DNA of 64,000 nucleotides, taken from the NCBI RefSeq assembly GCF_002803155.1, contig NZ_NNBP01000031.1, forward strand, positions 41,084 through 105,083, read 5' to 3'. The stretch comes from Streptomyces sp. CB02959. GTDB taxonomy: Bacteria > Actinomycetota > Actinomycetes > Streptomycetales > Streptomycetaceae. A model generated the notes under the pieces. That model was given only the letters and a program-made list of their open reading frames with translations, was not told where the DNA came from and searched no databases. The position numbers and the translations under genes were made by a program. Of this stretch, positions 1 through 8,734 are shown in pieces (position 1 is the first letter of the stretch; every line of letters begins with the position of its first letter).

Positions 1-233
1 GAGAGAGCCGCGAGACGGGAGACGACCGAGGCGTGCGTCGAGAGTGCGCTCGCCTTGCCGCCGGACGGCAGCTTGGCGCCGAGTGCGAAGTGGTGGTGTG
101 CGTCGCCATGGGAGGCGAACGTGCCTGAGGCCGAGGCGATGCCGGCGGACAGGGCGGCGACGGCGCCGGCGGCGGCCATGGCGATGGCGGCGCGGGTTTT
201 CGTGTGCGTCTTCTTCTTGTGCGAGGGGGGCAT
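1..233 (-). CDS. secreted protein of unknown function, truncated by the window edge
   Basis: The reverse strand opens with ATG at 233, preceded by a good ribosome site (GAGGAGA at 242-248, 8 nt spacing), and stays open to position 1, so only about the first 77 residues are visible. They form a classic Sec signal peptide: basic stretch SHKKKTHTKTR, hydrophobic Ala-rich core, and a probable cleavage site at SASG near residue 37. The mature start is His-rich (DAHHHF). I do not recognise the family; export is the only supported inference. Confidence 0.7.
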   Translation of the reverse strand, partial: MPPSHKKKTHTKTRAAIAMAAAGAVAALSAGIASASGTFASHGDAHHHFALGAKLPSGGKASALSTHASVVSRLAAL

Positions 234-1449
234 GTGGGGGGTGTCTCCTCAGGGGCGGACGTTCTGTGACCCGGTGCGGGTCACGGGCCGCCGACCGGGG
301 CCGGCCGGCGGAGCTTGACTGGGCGGGGAGCCTGGACGCGCTTGGGATCCGGTGGTGCCGGGCGCCGGAGTGCGCAGCCGGGGAGGCCGGGGTTCGTACG
401 AAACCGTTGGGATGCGTGTCGCACCGCGCGGTGGCTGAGGCGGACCCGCCGGAACTGCTGACCTGCGGTACCGAGCAGATACTCAACAGTCTTGCCCAGA
501 AGGGAAGTTCAGAAGGTGATCCAGTCGGTGGTACGCATTACGGCTGCGGCGCAGTGGTCCGGGGTGCCTGGCTATCGCGCGGGTCGGCAGGTTCGCGGGA
601 CGGCGCCAGGGGTGACCGTGGCCAGGGGCCGGGGTGCGGCGGTGGGTGTGCCGGGGCGGCGCGGTGGGGATCCAGGCGAGGTCCGCAACGGAGTCTCCTT
701 GCGTATGGCAGCAGCCCGTGCTCGACGGCCGCCGGGGGCGGTCGTGGTGCTTGGGCGGCTCCCATGGGTGTGGGGGGAAGGAGCCTGCAAATGACGGACT
801 GCCGATCATGGAGAGTCCGGCGGTGATGCCGGTGGAACTTCTGTTCGGCAGGCCGATTGGGGCAGGAAGTTATGCGGCTCACGCGTCGGGTGTCAATGGC
901 CGAAAGCCTTCAGGGGGCGGGTAGTTGGTGCATGTACGACGCGAATGTCCCGAAGATGTCAAGTGTGTTGGTGTGAGCTAGTGAGGTAGGGGGTGTTCGC
1001 CGCCCGTCGGCGGGGCGGTGCTGGCGGCGTGCGGGGTGGTGCCGGCCGTGGGTTCGCTTCCGTGACCAGCGGGGACGCGGTTGGGGGTGTCCGGTTGGGC
1101 AGGGGCGACGCCGCCGTCGGAAGCGGGCGGGATCGAGGGGCGGAACCGGCCCGCTGGACAGCATGCCCGGAGCTGGCTGCGCTGCCTTCTTTTCCCTTCC
1201 CTTTTCTCATTCATGGGGTTGGGAAGGTGCATGCAGGATGCCGATGCGGCGCTCGACACCAAGGTCTGCTCCAGGCGCTTGACTTACATCGGGAGCGGAC
1301 GCGCCGGGATGTACCGCCTGTTGGGCGCGAGCGACGTCGACGCCATTGGCCAGCCCGGACGCGGACGGCCACGACGTGCGGTATGTCCTCGAACAGGACA
1401 CGATTCTCACCGCGGAACCGCCCCTCGACGGTCCCGACGGTCCACTGTT
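234..1449. other. stretch with no convincing gene
   Basis: Apart from the ribosome site and probable promoter of the gene ending at 233, nothing in 234-1449 reads as protein in any frame. The open frames here are low-complexity Arg/Pro/Ala-rich translations of GC-rich DNA without family motifs. I see no RNA gene or clear repeat. Confidence 0.5.
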
Positions 1450-2041
1450 GTCAGGCTGCGCTGCAGGGCAGCCCCAGGTCGGGTCTTGTGGCACCTCCTG
1501 AGAGACGTCGGCCAGGTTGGCTCCTGTGCTGCTCTGCCTGTGGCGCCTGAACGCCAGCTGTGACTGCGGTGTCGGCGTTGAGCTTGGTGTGCACGGGCGC
1601 CACGATGGGGTCGCCACGGCCCGCCTCGTAGCCGAGGTTCGGCAGGGGGAAGCGGCCGTCTCCCTCAGTGATGGTGTAGAGCGTCTTCATGGCCTGGAGC
1701 CCGGAATGGGTACGAACACATGCAGTTGGCGCCCATGGTGCGGGCCAGCCGGCGCACCGTCTGGGCGTTGGACAACTCGCTGGGCCGGGCCGTGACCGTC
1801 AGCATGAGCGAGCTGAGCCGGCCGTCGGGTTCGTCCTCCGACGGCACGGCCAGCATCTCGTACATCTACTGATGGACGAGGACGGCGTGGGCGATCTCCT
1901 CGTCTTTGGCGCGCCGTGTCGGTTCGGTGAGCTCTGCGATCAGCTTGTCGGTGTTGGCCTCCGCAGAGACGGTCAGGTCGATGTCCTGGAAGCCCTCAGG
2001 GACCAAGAGCTCAGCGGTAGATCGATCGTGGCAGTGGCCAC
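1450..2041 (-). pseudogene. decayed gene of unknown family with two frameshifts and a stop
   Basis: A GTG at 2041 with a strong ribosome site (AGAGGAG at about 2050-2056) starts VATATIDLPL, but the frame is lost within about 15 codons. Sequence resumes in another frame (VPEGFQDIDLTVSAEAN), reaches an in-frame TAG immediately before MYEMLAVPSEDEPDG, and changes frame again before MKTLYTITEGDGRFPLP. The pieces read as one continuous soluble protein in natural order, so this is a recently broken gene. I cannot name the family. It probably formed a pair with the remnant at 2303-2641. Confidence 0.5.
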
Positions 2042-2302
2042 GGTGGTACTCCTCTCAGGAAACGGATACGACCAGCCCTGTCCCGGGCCCCGCCGCATCG
2101 ATGAACGGGGCCGTCTCGGCCGTTGAACGCCGGCCGGGACAGCCGACCGGCAGCAGAGTCCGTGGGCGTACGGGCAGGTGGGAAGGCCACGGCGGGTGCC
2201 CCGCCACCCGTTCACAGCCGACGGCGGGACTGCCGTTCGGGAGGGGCGGCGGTCTGCCCGGCAGCGCTCCCGCGCCGGTCGGGAGCGCTGTGGCGGTGGG
2301 CT

Positions 2303-2641
2303 CTACGGCTGGGCCATCTCGATGGAGCGGAGGCTGCGCAGCGTACGGCCACCGGCTACGTGCTGGGACGGGTAGAGCACCTGGATGTTCACGGTGAGAG
2401 GTGCGCCGGGCTCGATGGTGTGGCCGTCGTCCGGCGTGGTGATGACGACGGACCCGTCGGTGCCGTCCTTGACCACGTCGTACCACCGGGTGAGGGCATC
2501 AGTGGCGGCAAGGCGATCGGTCTTGCCGCGGTCGACGGCGCGTTCCGGGGAAGCGGCGATCCACTCGCGGGCGACCAGGGCCGCTTGGGGAGTGGTTGGC
2601 AGAGCGTCGGGCGCGTTGCCGAGTCCCGCGTCTCCGGTGGC
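2303..2641 (-). pseudogene. C-terminal remnant of an unknown protein
   Basis: A 112-codon stretch beginning just after an in-frame stop at 2642-2644 reads as natural protein (AALVAREWIAASPERAVD, WYDVVKDGTDGSVVITTPDD) and ends at TAG 2303-2305. No start codon with a ribosome site lies ahead of it, so it is the 3' end of a gene whose front is missing. It has the same orientation as the broken gene at 1450-2041 and lies directly upstream of it. Confidence 0.4.
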
Positions 2642-2843
2642 TCATCAGGCATTCACGATGACATGTCCGGACTGCGGCGCCCATCACCAAGGAATCTACA
2701 CACAAGCATCACGGGAGGCTCGGATGGTCTACGCGTCGAAACCGTGGTGTGCCGTTAGCGTTACTCGCCGCTCGATCCCGCGTGCGAATTTTGGTCAGGT
2801 CGTCGGCGCCCCTGGCGGCGCAGTCAGCACAGAAAGATCCCTG

Positions 2844-3740
2844 ATGGACTACTGCTCGTCGTGCAGTCGGACTCTCAACGGGGCACTGGTGTGCCCCGGG
2901 TGCGGCGATTACGCCCCGGACATAGCCCCGCCTACCCACCGCCGACACGCAGCGGTGGCCGCCCCCGCAGCGTGGGACGCCTGGCATGCAGCGGGCTCCG
3001 AGGCTCCTGGGCGCAACCAGGGCTCGGGGGCTCACTACTCCGATGCCGCCCCCATCGCCGACGGCGCATCGGGGGGCGAGCTGCCGGACGCGTCGGAGGC
3101 CGGTTCGTTCGGCGGCCCCGACGTCACGGCCTCGACCGGTCAGGGACGAGCGGCCCGGCGGCGCCAGCTCGAACGTTGGAAGAAGCATCGGCGCCGGGCT
3201 GCGGCCGCGACCGCCGTTGCCCTGGTCGGCGGCGGCCTGACCGTCTCTCTGCTACAGAACAAGCCTTCCGCCGGCCACACCCAGGCGGCCACGACACCGG
3301 ATCCGGAGCGCGGGTCCGATTCCGGAACCACGACGCTCGCCTCCGTACCGGGGGCGGATCCGGGCACCCCGGCCGCACAGCACCCCGGCACCCGCCCGCC
3401 TGCGACGGCCGACCGCGATCGGAACACCACTGCGACGCCTCCCTCCGCCGCGACGTTCCGGCATCCGGATTCCCTTGCCGTGCCCCACCCGGCCGCGGCG
3501 CCGCTCACGACGTCGCACGGCACGCCCACGCCAGCCGAACGACCGCACGTCGACCATGCCGCCGCGGCAGCACCGGCACCCACCGCGCCCGCACCCACCG
3601 CCCCCGCGGCCACCTCGACCTCCGGCGCGGGCAGTACCTCCCTGACGCGCCCCGCACCGGCCGCTTCGACACCGCCAACCGCCCAGCCGGCGTCCCCGAC
3701 GAACATCTGCCTGCTGGGAATCGTCTGCGTCGGCTCCTGA
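2844..3740 (+). CDS. zinc-ribbon, single-pass membrane protein with Pro/Thr/Ala-rich tail
   Basis: This 298-residue protein has three parts. An N-terminal zinc ribbon (YCSSC near residues 3-6, CPGCG near 17-21, followed by YAPDIAP) is typical of a Streptomyces-specific membrane protein family. A basic stretch RWKKHRRRAA precedes one hydrophobic segment (about residues 113-133). A long low-complexity Ala/Pro/Thr tail ends with CLLGIVCVGS. I chose ATG 2844 because the Cys pairs follow it at once, while the same frame upstream is not protein-like. The ribosome site is weak (AGAAAG). The topology suggests a cytoplasmic zinc finger and an extracytoplasmic disordered tail. Function unknown. Confidence 0.7.
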   Translation: MDYCSSCSRTLNGALVCPGCGDYAPDIAPPTHRRHAAVAAPAAWDAWHAAGSEAPGRNQGSGAHYSDAAPIADGASGGELPDASEAGSFGGPDVTASTGQGRAARRRQLERWKKHRRRAAAATAVALVGGGLTVSLLQNKPSAGHTQAATTPDPERGSDSGTTTLASVPGADPGTPAAQHPGTRPPATADRDRNTTATPPSAATFRHPDSLAVPHPAAAPLTTSHGTPTPAERPHVDHAAAAAPAPTAPAPTAPAATSTSGAGSTSLTRPAPAASTPPTAQPASPTNICLLGIVCVGS

Positions 3741-4262
3741 CCGACGCCGCAGAACCGGGAACTGGGTCCGGGGCACGCCTGCTCGACCACACCGATCCCG
3801 GCATCGGGAACGGCCGTTGTCACTCCTCGATGCCTGGGAGGGGAAGGACGATCGTGACGAACCGTTGGTGGAGCAGCATCGGCTCTTCGTCGGTGAGCAC
3901 GTCCGGCGTTGGTGACGCCTGGTCGTTGAGCGATGTGTGATGGAACTTGCGGAGCGGTTGGCGTCGGCTGAGTTGCCGGAGTTGCTTCGGCGGGTGCTGC
4001 CGCCGCCGACGGACGTGACGCGTCCGCAGGTCGGGGACCGGTGCACCGAGCCGGCACAGCGCGCCAGCGAGCGGCCGACCGGACGAAGCACGCCGTTGTG
4101 CTGCGGCTCTTTCGAGTCGGACCAGGTCCAGTGGGCGGGCCGTTGCGATGGATTCCGGTGGCCCGGGACGTTTCGCCGTGCCGTGAGCAGCCAGGTCACC
4201 GGAGACAACGCTGGTGAAGCTTGGCGAATTGTGGTCGCCCATATCCACTCCGACCTGTTGCC

Positions 4263-4350
4263 GTGCGCCGTGCTTGGATCGTCGTCGATGTGCAGAAGGA
4301 CTTCTGCGAGGGCGGCACCGTTCCGGTGAAGGGCGGCGCGGACCGGGCCA
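4263..4350 (+). pseudogene. nicotinamidase/isochorismatase N-terminal remnant
   Basis: From GTG 4263 the frame reads RRAWIVVDVQKDFCEGGTV then PVKGGADRA. This is the hallmark N-terminus of nicotinamidase (cysteine hydrolase family), including the catalytic Asp in VDVQKDF. Similarity stops after about 29 codons and the rest of the gene is absent, so it is a fragment. Confidence 0.55.
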
Positions 4351-4503
4351 CCGGACTGCGGACTGTTGCAGGCCGCGGTGGACGCGTCTGAAACCCCTAC
4401 GAACCGGGGGGAGTCGAGCAGCGCCTGGATCCGGCAGCAGAAGTGGTCGGGCTTCTTCTCCGCTGGCCTGTGCAGCGCCGCTGAGCGAGACGTTTTTGGA
4501 GGA

Positions 4504-4686
4504 TGAGCGCCCTGCGGGGGGACGAAGCCGGAGGAGGCGCATTTCGTCCAGGTCGGGCGCGACGTCACCATGAGCCAGGAGTACATCGACCAGGGCAAAC
4601 TGATCCTCAAGATCGGCATGGCCGCGGTGTGCCCCGCGGAATTCATCATCCGGCAGTCCAGGCAAGACACGGCTGCGGTCGCCTGA
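4504..4686 (+). pseudogene. contractile tail sheath protein, C-terminal remnant
   Basis: The frame ending at TGA 4684-4686 reads EEAHFVQVGRDVTMSQEYID followed by QGKLILKIGMA and PAEFII. This matches the conserved C-terminus of phage-type or extracellular contractile injection system sheath proteins (FVQ..TMTQ.DI..GRL...IG.A..PAEF). Upstream sheath domains are missing, so it is a relic of a contractile tail locus. The family assignment rests on motif recall. Confidence 0.5.
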
Positions 4687-5106
4687 CCGACCCAGGTCTG
4701 TGCTGGTCTGGTGCAGTGCCCGCCGGTTCAGGGCGGGCACCGGCAAGCCTGGTCTCAGCTGTATGACCCCACGATGCTTCCACGGGGCATTGAACCGCTC
4801 GCCGATCGCGTCTCGGCGGTGTAGGCCGAACAGTGACGGACCAGAGCCAGAAGCTCGTCGCGCAGGATGTCGACGGCGGTTTAGGTAAGGGAAGCAGGGT
4901 TCGGTGAGCGTCGCCGTCCTTACTACGGGTGCCTGTCGGCTGTCGTGGACGGGTCAGGCGGCTTGGGGCGCGGTTCGGCTCGTCGTGTTCACGGGTGGGC
5001 AGCCGTTTTGGTGATCAGCTGGGAACTCGATGGGCGTTCGCCCCGACTACTGGAGCGGGTGGCGGAGGTTCGTCCGCCGCTGCCGAGTGGATCTTGGAGG
5101 GTTTCA

Positions 5107-6201
5107 ATGCGTTCTCGTGTGTGGGGCGGTGCGGCGGTCGTCGTTCTCGGCGGCCTGTTGGTGGCGGGCTGTGGGAGTGGAGCGAAGGGCGCGTCGGACG
5201 GGGGCAGTGGGAATGCCGGGAAGGCCGGCTCCGGTGACTACCCGGTGTCCGTCACCGATTGCATGGGTGAAGAGACCACCTTCTCCGAGGCCCCGAAGAA
5301 GATCGTTACCAGCAACGCCTCCAGCCTGGAGCTGCTGCTCCGCCTCGGAGCCGGCGACAAGGTGATCGGTACGGGCTTCCCGCCGGGCAAGGGGGCCCTG
5401 CCCGGCGCGCTGGACGCGCAGGCGCAGAAGGTCAGCGTGCTCGGCAAGGGCGTGATCCCGAAGGAGAAGCTCCTCGGCTCCGGTGCCGACCTGTACATCG
5501 ACACGTTCGCGGCCATGGGCGGGATGGGCGGGGGAGGGATGGGCGGGGGAGGGATGGGCGATGTGCCGACCGAGGAGGAGTTCAAGGCGGCCGGGATCAA
5601 GCACATCTACCTGAAGTCCACCGCCTGCGCCGCGCGGAGCAAGAGCCCGGTGACGGACCTGTCGGCGGTCGAAGCCGACATCACCTCGCTCGGCGCGGTC
5701 ACCGGCACGAGCGCCAAGGCGAAGGCACTCGTCGCGGGGATGAAGGCGAAGGTGGACGCCGTCCGGAAGGTGGTCGGCGGTACGCCGGAGGGCAAGCGGC
5801 CGACGTACTTCTTCTTCGACTACGAGGCCGGTACCAAGCAGCCCACCGTCATCTGCAACCGCCAGGTTGCCAACGCGGTGATCACCCTGGCCGGCGCCCG
5901 CAACGTCTTCGCCGCCTGCGACGGTGACCGCAAGCAGGTCGGTTGGGAGGACGTGATCGCCAAGAACCCGGACTGGATCCAGCTCGGGGTACGCAACCGG
6001 GGCAGCGCGGCGGCGAACAAGAAGGCGTTCGACGAGGCGCAGCAGTGGCTGGAGACCAATCCGGCCACCAAGGGCATGAAGGCGGTCCAGGAGGGCCACC
6101 TCCTGCGCATCGGATCCGAGCAGACCACCATCGCCGGGGTCGAGAACGCCGACACGGTCGAGACGATCGCCAAGACCCTCTACCCGGGCAAGGTCGGTTA
6201 G
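5107..6201 (+). CDS. ABC importer substrate-binding lipoprotein (FecB/BtuF-like) with Met-Gly insert
   Basis: This 364-residue lipoprotein has a signal peptide with lipobox VAGC (Cys22) and then a metal-chelate binding fold of the periplasmic-binding class used with FecCD permeases. Recognisable parts are KKIVTSNASSLELLLRLGAGD near residue 60, an acidic PTEEEF stretch and GWEDVIAKNPDWI near 280. Residues about 137-153 carry an unusual insert of Met-Gly repeats (MGGMGGGGMGGGG type) next to the putative ligand cleft, plausible as a soft-metal (copper) site. ATG 5107 follows ribosome site TGGAGG. It is the first gene of a three-gene importer operon that converges on a copper chaperone gene. Substrate is unknown; ferric siderophore or cobalamin are alternatives to a copper complex. 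Confidence 0.85.
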   Translation: MRSRVWGGAAVVVLGGLLVAGCGSGAKGASDGGSGNAGKAGSGDYPVSVTDCMGEETTFSEAPKKIVTSNASSLELLLRLGAGDKVIGTGFPPGKGALPGALDAQAQKVSVLGKGVIPKEKLLGSGADLYIDTFAAMGGMGGGGMGGGGMGDVPTEEEFKAAGIKHIYLKSTACAARSKSPVTDLSAVEADITSLGAVTGTSAKAKALVAGMKAKVDAVRKVVGGTPEGKRPTYFFFDYEAGTKQPTVICNRQVANAVITLAGARNVFAACDGDRKQVGWEDVIAKNPDWIQLGVRNRGSAAANKKAFDEAQQWLETNPATKGMKAVQEGHLLRIGSEQTTIAGVENADTVETIAKTLYPGKVG

Positions 6202-6203
6202 TC

Positions 6204-7316
6204 GTGCTCTCTACGTTTTCCGCGTCTCGCCGCAAAGCCATGGACGGGAGTCGGGACGACGGGAGTCGGGACGATGCGAGCCGGGGCGTGCGGAGTCTGC
6301 CCGCCGGACCGCTGGCGCTGGTCCTCGGCGTGGCACTCCTTGCTGCCCTGACGGTCGCGGTGGCCTGGGGTTCCACGTCCATCCCGCCCGGCGAGGTGTG
6401 GAGCGTGGTGGGGCGGCGGCTGGTCGGTGAGGGCCCGCGGCCTGGCACGGACGACCTGATCGTGTGGCAACTGCGGGTCCCGCGGGCGCTGCTGGCCGCG
6501 CTGGTGGGGGCCGGGCTCGGCCTCGTCGGTACGGCGGTGCAGGCGCTGGTGCGCAACCCGCTGGCCGACCCGTACATGCTGGGCATCTGCAACGGGGCGT
6601 CGCTCGGTGCGGTCGCCGCAATCGTCCTCGGCCTTGGCGTGGGCGGGGCGCTGGGCCTGGCCCTGTCCGGCGCGGCCTTCGCCGGCGCTCTGGCCGCGTT
6701 CACCCTGGTGTGGGTCATCGCCCGGCGGGGCGGGGGATTCGCGCCGTTGCGGCTGGTGCTGGCCGGGGTGGCGATCGGCCAGTTCCTGTCCGGCTTCACC
6801 AGCTATCTGGTGTTGCAGGCCGGGGATGAGCAGCAGACGCGCAGTGTGCTGTTCTGGCTCATGGGCAGCCTGAGCGGTGCGAGCTGGCCGCTGCTGGCGG
6901 TGCCCGCGGTCGTGGTTCCGGCCGGCCTGCTGTGGCTTCAGGCGCGCGCCCGGGCGCTGAACGCCCTGCTGATGGGCGACGAGACGGCGGCGGGGCTCGG
7001 CGTCAACGTCACCCGGCTGCGCCGGGAGCTGTTCGCGGTGACCAGTGTGGTGACCGGCGTCCTGGTGGCGGTGTCCGGTGCGATCGCCTTCGTCGGTCTG
7101 ATGGTGCCGCATGCCTGCCGCCTGGTCGTCGGCGGCGACCACCGCCGGCTGCTGCCGCTCTCGGCGCTGTTCGGTGCGCTGCTGCTGGTGGTGGTCGACC
7201 TCGTCTGCCGTACGGCGATGGACTCGCAGGAGTTGCCGGTCGGCGTGGTCACCTCGCTCATCGGTGCGCCGGCCCTGTTGTATCTGCTGGACCGGCGCCT
7301 TTGGAGTGGCAGTTGA
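6204..7316 (+). CDS. ABC transporter permease, FecCD/BtuC family
   Basis: A polytopic protein of about 370 residues with 9-10 hydrophobic segments and FecCD hallmarks: RVPRALLAALVGAGL near residue 95, NPLADPYMLGICNGASLGA near 120, and VGLMVPHACRLVVGGDHR near 295, the loop that contacts the ATPase. GTG 6204 lies 2 nt after the lipoprotein stop and has AAGG upstream; ATG 6240 is an alternative start without a clear ribosome site. The stop overlaps the next gene, so the three genes are translationally coupled. It forms the membrane channel for the chelate captured by the neighbouring lipoprotein. Confidence 0.88.
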   Translation: MLSTFSASRRKAMDGSRDDGSRDDASRGVRSLPAGPLALVLGVALLAALTVAVAWGSTSIPPGEVWSVVGRRLVGEGPRPGTDDLIVWQLRVPRALLAALVGAGLGLVGTAVQALVRNPLADPYMLGICNGASLGAVAAIVLGLGVGGALGLALSGAAFAGALAAFTLVWVIARRGGGFAPLRLVLAGVAIGQFLSGFTSYLVLQAGDEQQTRSVLFWLMGSLSGASWPLLAVPAVVVPAGLLWLQARARALNALLMGDETAAGLGVNVTRLRRELFAVTSVVTGVLVAVSGAIAFVGLMVPHACRLVVGGDHRRLLPLSALFGALLLVVVDLVCRTAMDSQELPVGVVTSLIGAPALLYLLDRRLWSGS

Positions 7317-8137
7317 GAATCGAGATCGAGGACCTGGACGTCGCCTACGCCGGGCGCACGGTCGTGGCAGGGGCCCATCTGGTGGCGGCCGAGGGCGAGA
7401 TCACCGGTCTGGTCGGGCCGAACGGCAGCGGCAAGTCCACGCTCCTGCGCACCGTCTACCGGCACCTGAAGCCCACCGCGGGCCGGGTGCTGCTGGCGGG
7501 CACCGACCTGCGCGAGCTGTCCGCAGTCCAGTCGGCGCGGCATGTCGCCGCGCTGCCGCAGGAACGGGGCAGCGACTTCGAGCTGACCGTGGGCGAGGTG
7601 GTCGCGATGGGGCGCACGCCGTACAAGCGGGCCTTCGCGGGCGATGACGCCGTCGACCGGGAGATCATCGCCCGGGCCCTCGCCGACGTCGGGATGGAGG
7701 CGGCGGCCGGGCGCCGGTTCACGACCCTGTCCGGCGGTGAGCGCCAACGCGTCCTGCTGGCCCGCGCGTTCGCCCAGAACCCGGACGTCCTGATCCTGGA
7801 CGAGCCGACCAACCACCTCGACATCCGCCACCAGGTCGAACTGCTCGCCCTGCTGCGCGCCCAGCGCCGTACGACACTGGTGTCGCTGCACGACCTCAAC
7901 GCGGCCGCCGCCGTCTGCGACCGGCTGCACGTCCTGCACGCCGGAGCCGTGATCGCCTCCGGGCCGCCCCGCGAGGTCCTCACTCCCGGCCTGCTGGCCG
8001 AGGTGTTCGGGGTGCGGGCGGCCGTGGTCGACCACCCCCTCACCGGTGACCCCCTGATCGCTTTCGACCACCGGGCGCCGGCCGGCACGGAGACGGCCAC
8101 GGCGGTGGAGGTAAGCACCGTACGCACCGGCGGTTGA
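7313..8137 (+). CDS. ABC transporter ATP-binding protein (FecE/BtuD-like)
   Basis: A 274-residue ATPase with Walker A GPNGSGKST near residue 40, Q-loop, signature LSGGERQ near 143, Walker B VLILDEP and H-loop SLHDL. TTG 7313 overlaps the permease stop (TTGA) and has GGAG 6 nt upstream; another in-frame TTG lies at 7301. It powers the importer encoded by the two preceding genes. A strong hairpin follows the stop. Confidence 0.88.
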   Translation: MRIEIEDLDVAYAGRTVVAGAHLVAAEGEITGLVGPNGSGKSTLLRTVYRHLKPTAGRVLLAGTDLRELSAVQSARHVAALPQERGSDFELTVGEVVAMGRTPYKRAFAGDDAVDREIIARALADVGMEAAAGRRFTTLSGGERQRVLLARAFAQNPDVLILDEPTNHLDIRHQVELLALLRAQRRTTLVSLHDLNAAAAVCDRLHVLHAGAVIASGPPREVLTPGLLAEVFGVRAAVVDHPLTGDPLIAFDHRAPAGTETATAVEVSTVRTGG

Positions 8138-8142
8138 ACGCG

Positions 8143-8191
8143 GCCGGGCAGGACGGCGATTGCGCCTCGCCGATGGCGTCCTGCCCGGCCT
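8143..8191. terminator. bidirectional terminator between importer operon and copZ
   Basis: Perfect 14-bp arms at 8143-8156 and 8178-8191 (GGCCGGGCAGGACG and its complement), with further pairing inside the loop (GGCGA/TCGCC). It lies between convergent genes, as expected for a two-way terminator. Confidence 0.75.
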
Positions 8192-8205
8192 GCGGTTCCG
8201 GTTGC

Positions 8206-8421
8206 TCAGGCGGCGACCGGGTCGGCGACGCCGTAACCGGCCTCGACGATGGCCGCGCGCAGCCGCTCGTCGTCGAGGTCCGTGCCGTGCACCGTGACGG
8301 CGTTCGCGGCGAGGTCGACCACGACCTCGTGCACGCCCGGCACCTCGGAGACTTCTTCCTTGATGCTTGCCGCACAGTGCTCACAGCTCATGCCGGTGAC
8401 GGTGTACTGCTTCTGGGCCAT
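8206..8421 (-). CDS. copZ: CopZ-like copper chaperone (heavy-metal-associated domain)
   Basis: A 71-residue single HMA domain with the metal-binding loop GMSCEHC (about residues 10-16) and the ferredoxin-like betaalphabetabetaalphabeta pattern. The two cysteines bind Cu(I) and pass it to P-type ATPases or regulators. ATG 8421 has AGGAG upstream; the longer upstream frame is not needed. It converges on the FecCD-type importer and lies 0.3 kb from the exporter-isonitrile operon, which is the main reason for suspecting a copper role for the locus. No copper ATPase is visible beside it. Confidence 0.88.
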   Translation of the reverse strand: MAQKQYTVTGMSCEHCAASIKEEVSEVPGVHEVVVDLAANAVTVHGTDLDDERLRAAIVEAGYGVADPVAA

Positions 8422-8734
8422 GGGAGAACTCCTGGGTGTCTGTGGGCTTCCGGTTGCATACCGATCCGCGGGTGCGGACGGCGAGGGCGACGCCCTCACC
8501 TAGGAGTCGGCCGGGTGGAGCATGGCGTTCCACGGATAGGCGGGGGAGTGCGGCCGTTCCGCTCGCCGATCCCGACGCCGCCAACGGAACCCGACCCGTC
8601 GTGCTGGTCAGCCCGGAAAACCAGCCTGCCGGTCATTTTCTTGAGCGGAGCCGGGAACTCACCTTCGATTCCTCACGACTCCTCAGACGGGACTGCTGTC
8701 AGGCAGTCCGCTCTTGAGGATGAGGGGTGGAAGG

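Larger units (their letters stand above)
3741..5106. other. degenerate stretch with gene remnants
   Basis: No intact gene lies here. Two recognisable remnants (nicotinamidase, 4263-4350; tail sheath, 4504-4686) are listed separately. A short reverse-strand run near 3820-3935 (PDVLTDEEPMLLHQRF) looks protein-like but I could not assign it. The last 200 bases hold the leader and ribosome site of the lipoprotein gene at 5107. Confidence 0.4.

Noticed and set aside
44..924. Several overlapping frames at the left edge
   Set aside because: Low-complexity Arg/Gly translations. The only credible gene there is the reverse-strand secreted protein beginning at 233.
5107..8137. Confident assignment of the importer to ferric siderophore or cobalamin
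   Set aside because: The FecCD/BtuC family covers both and also other chelates; the neighbouring copper genes and the Met-Gly insert leave the substrate open.
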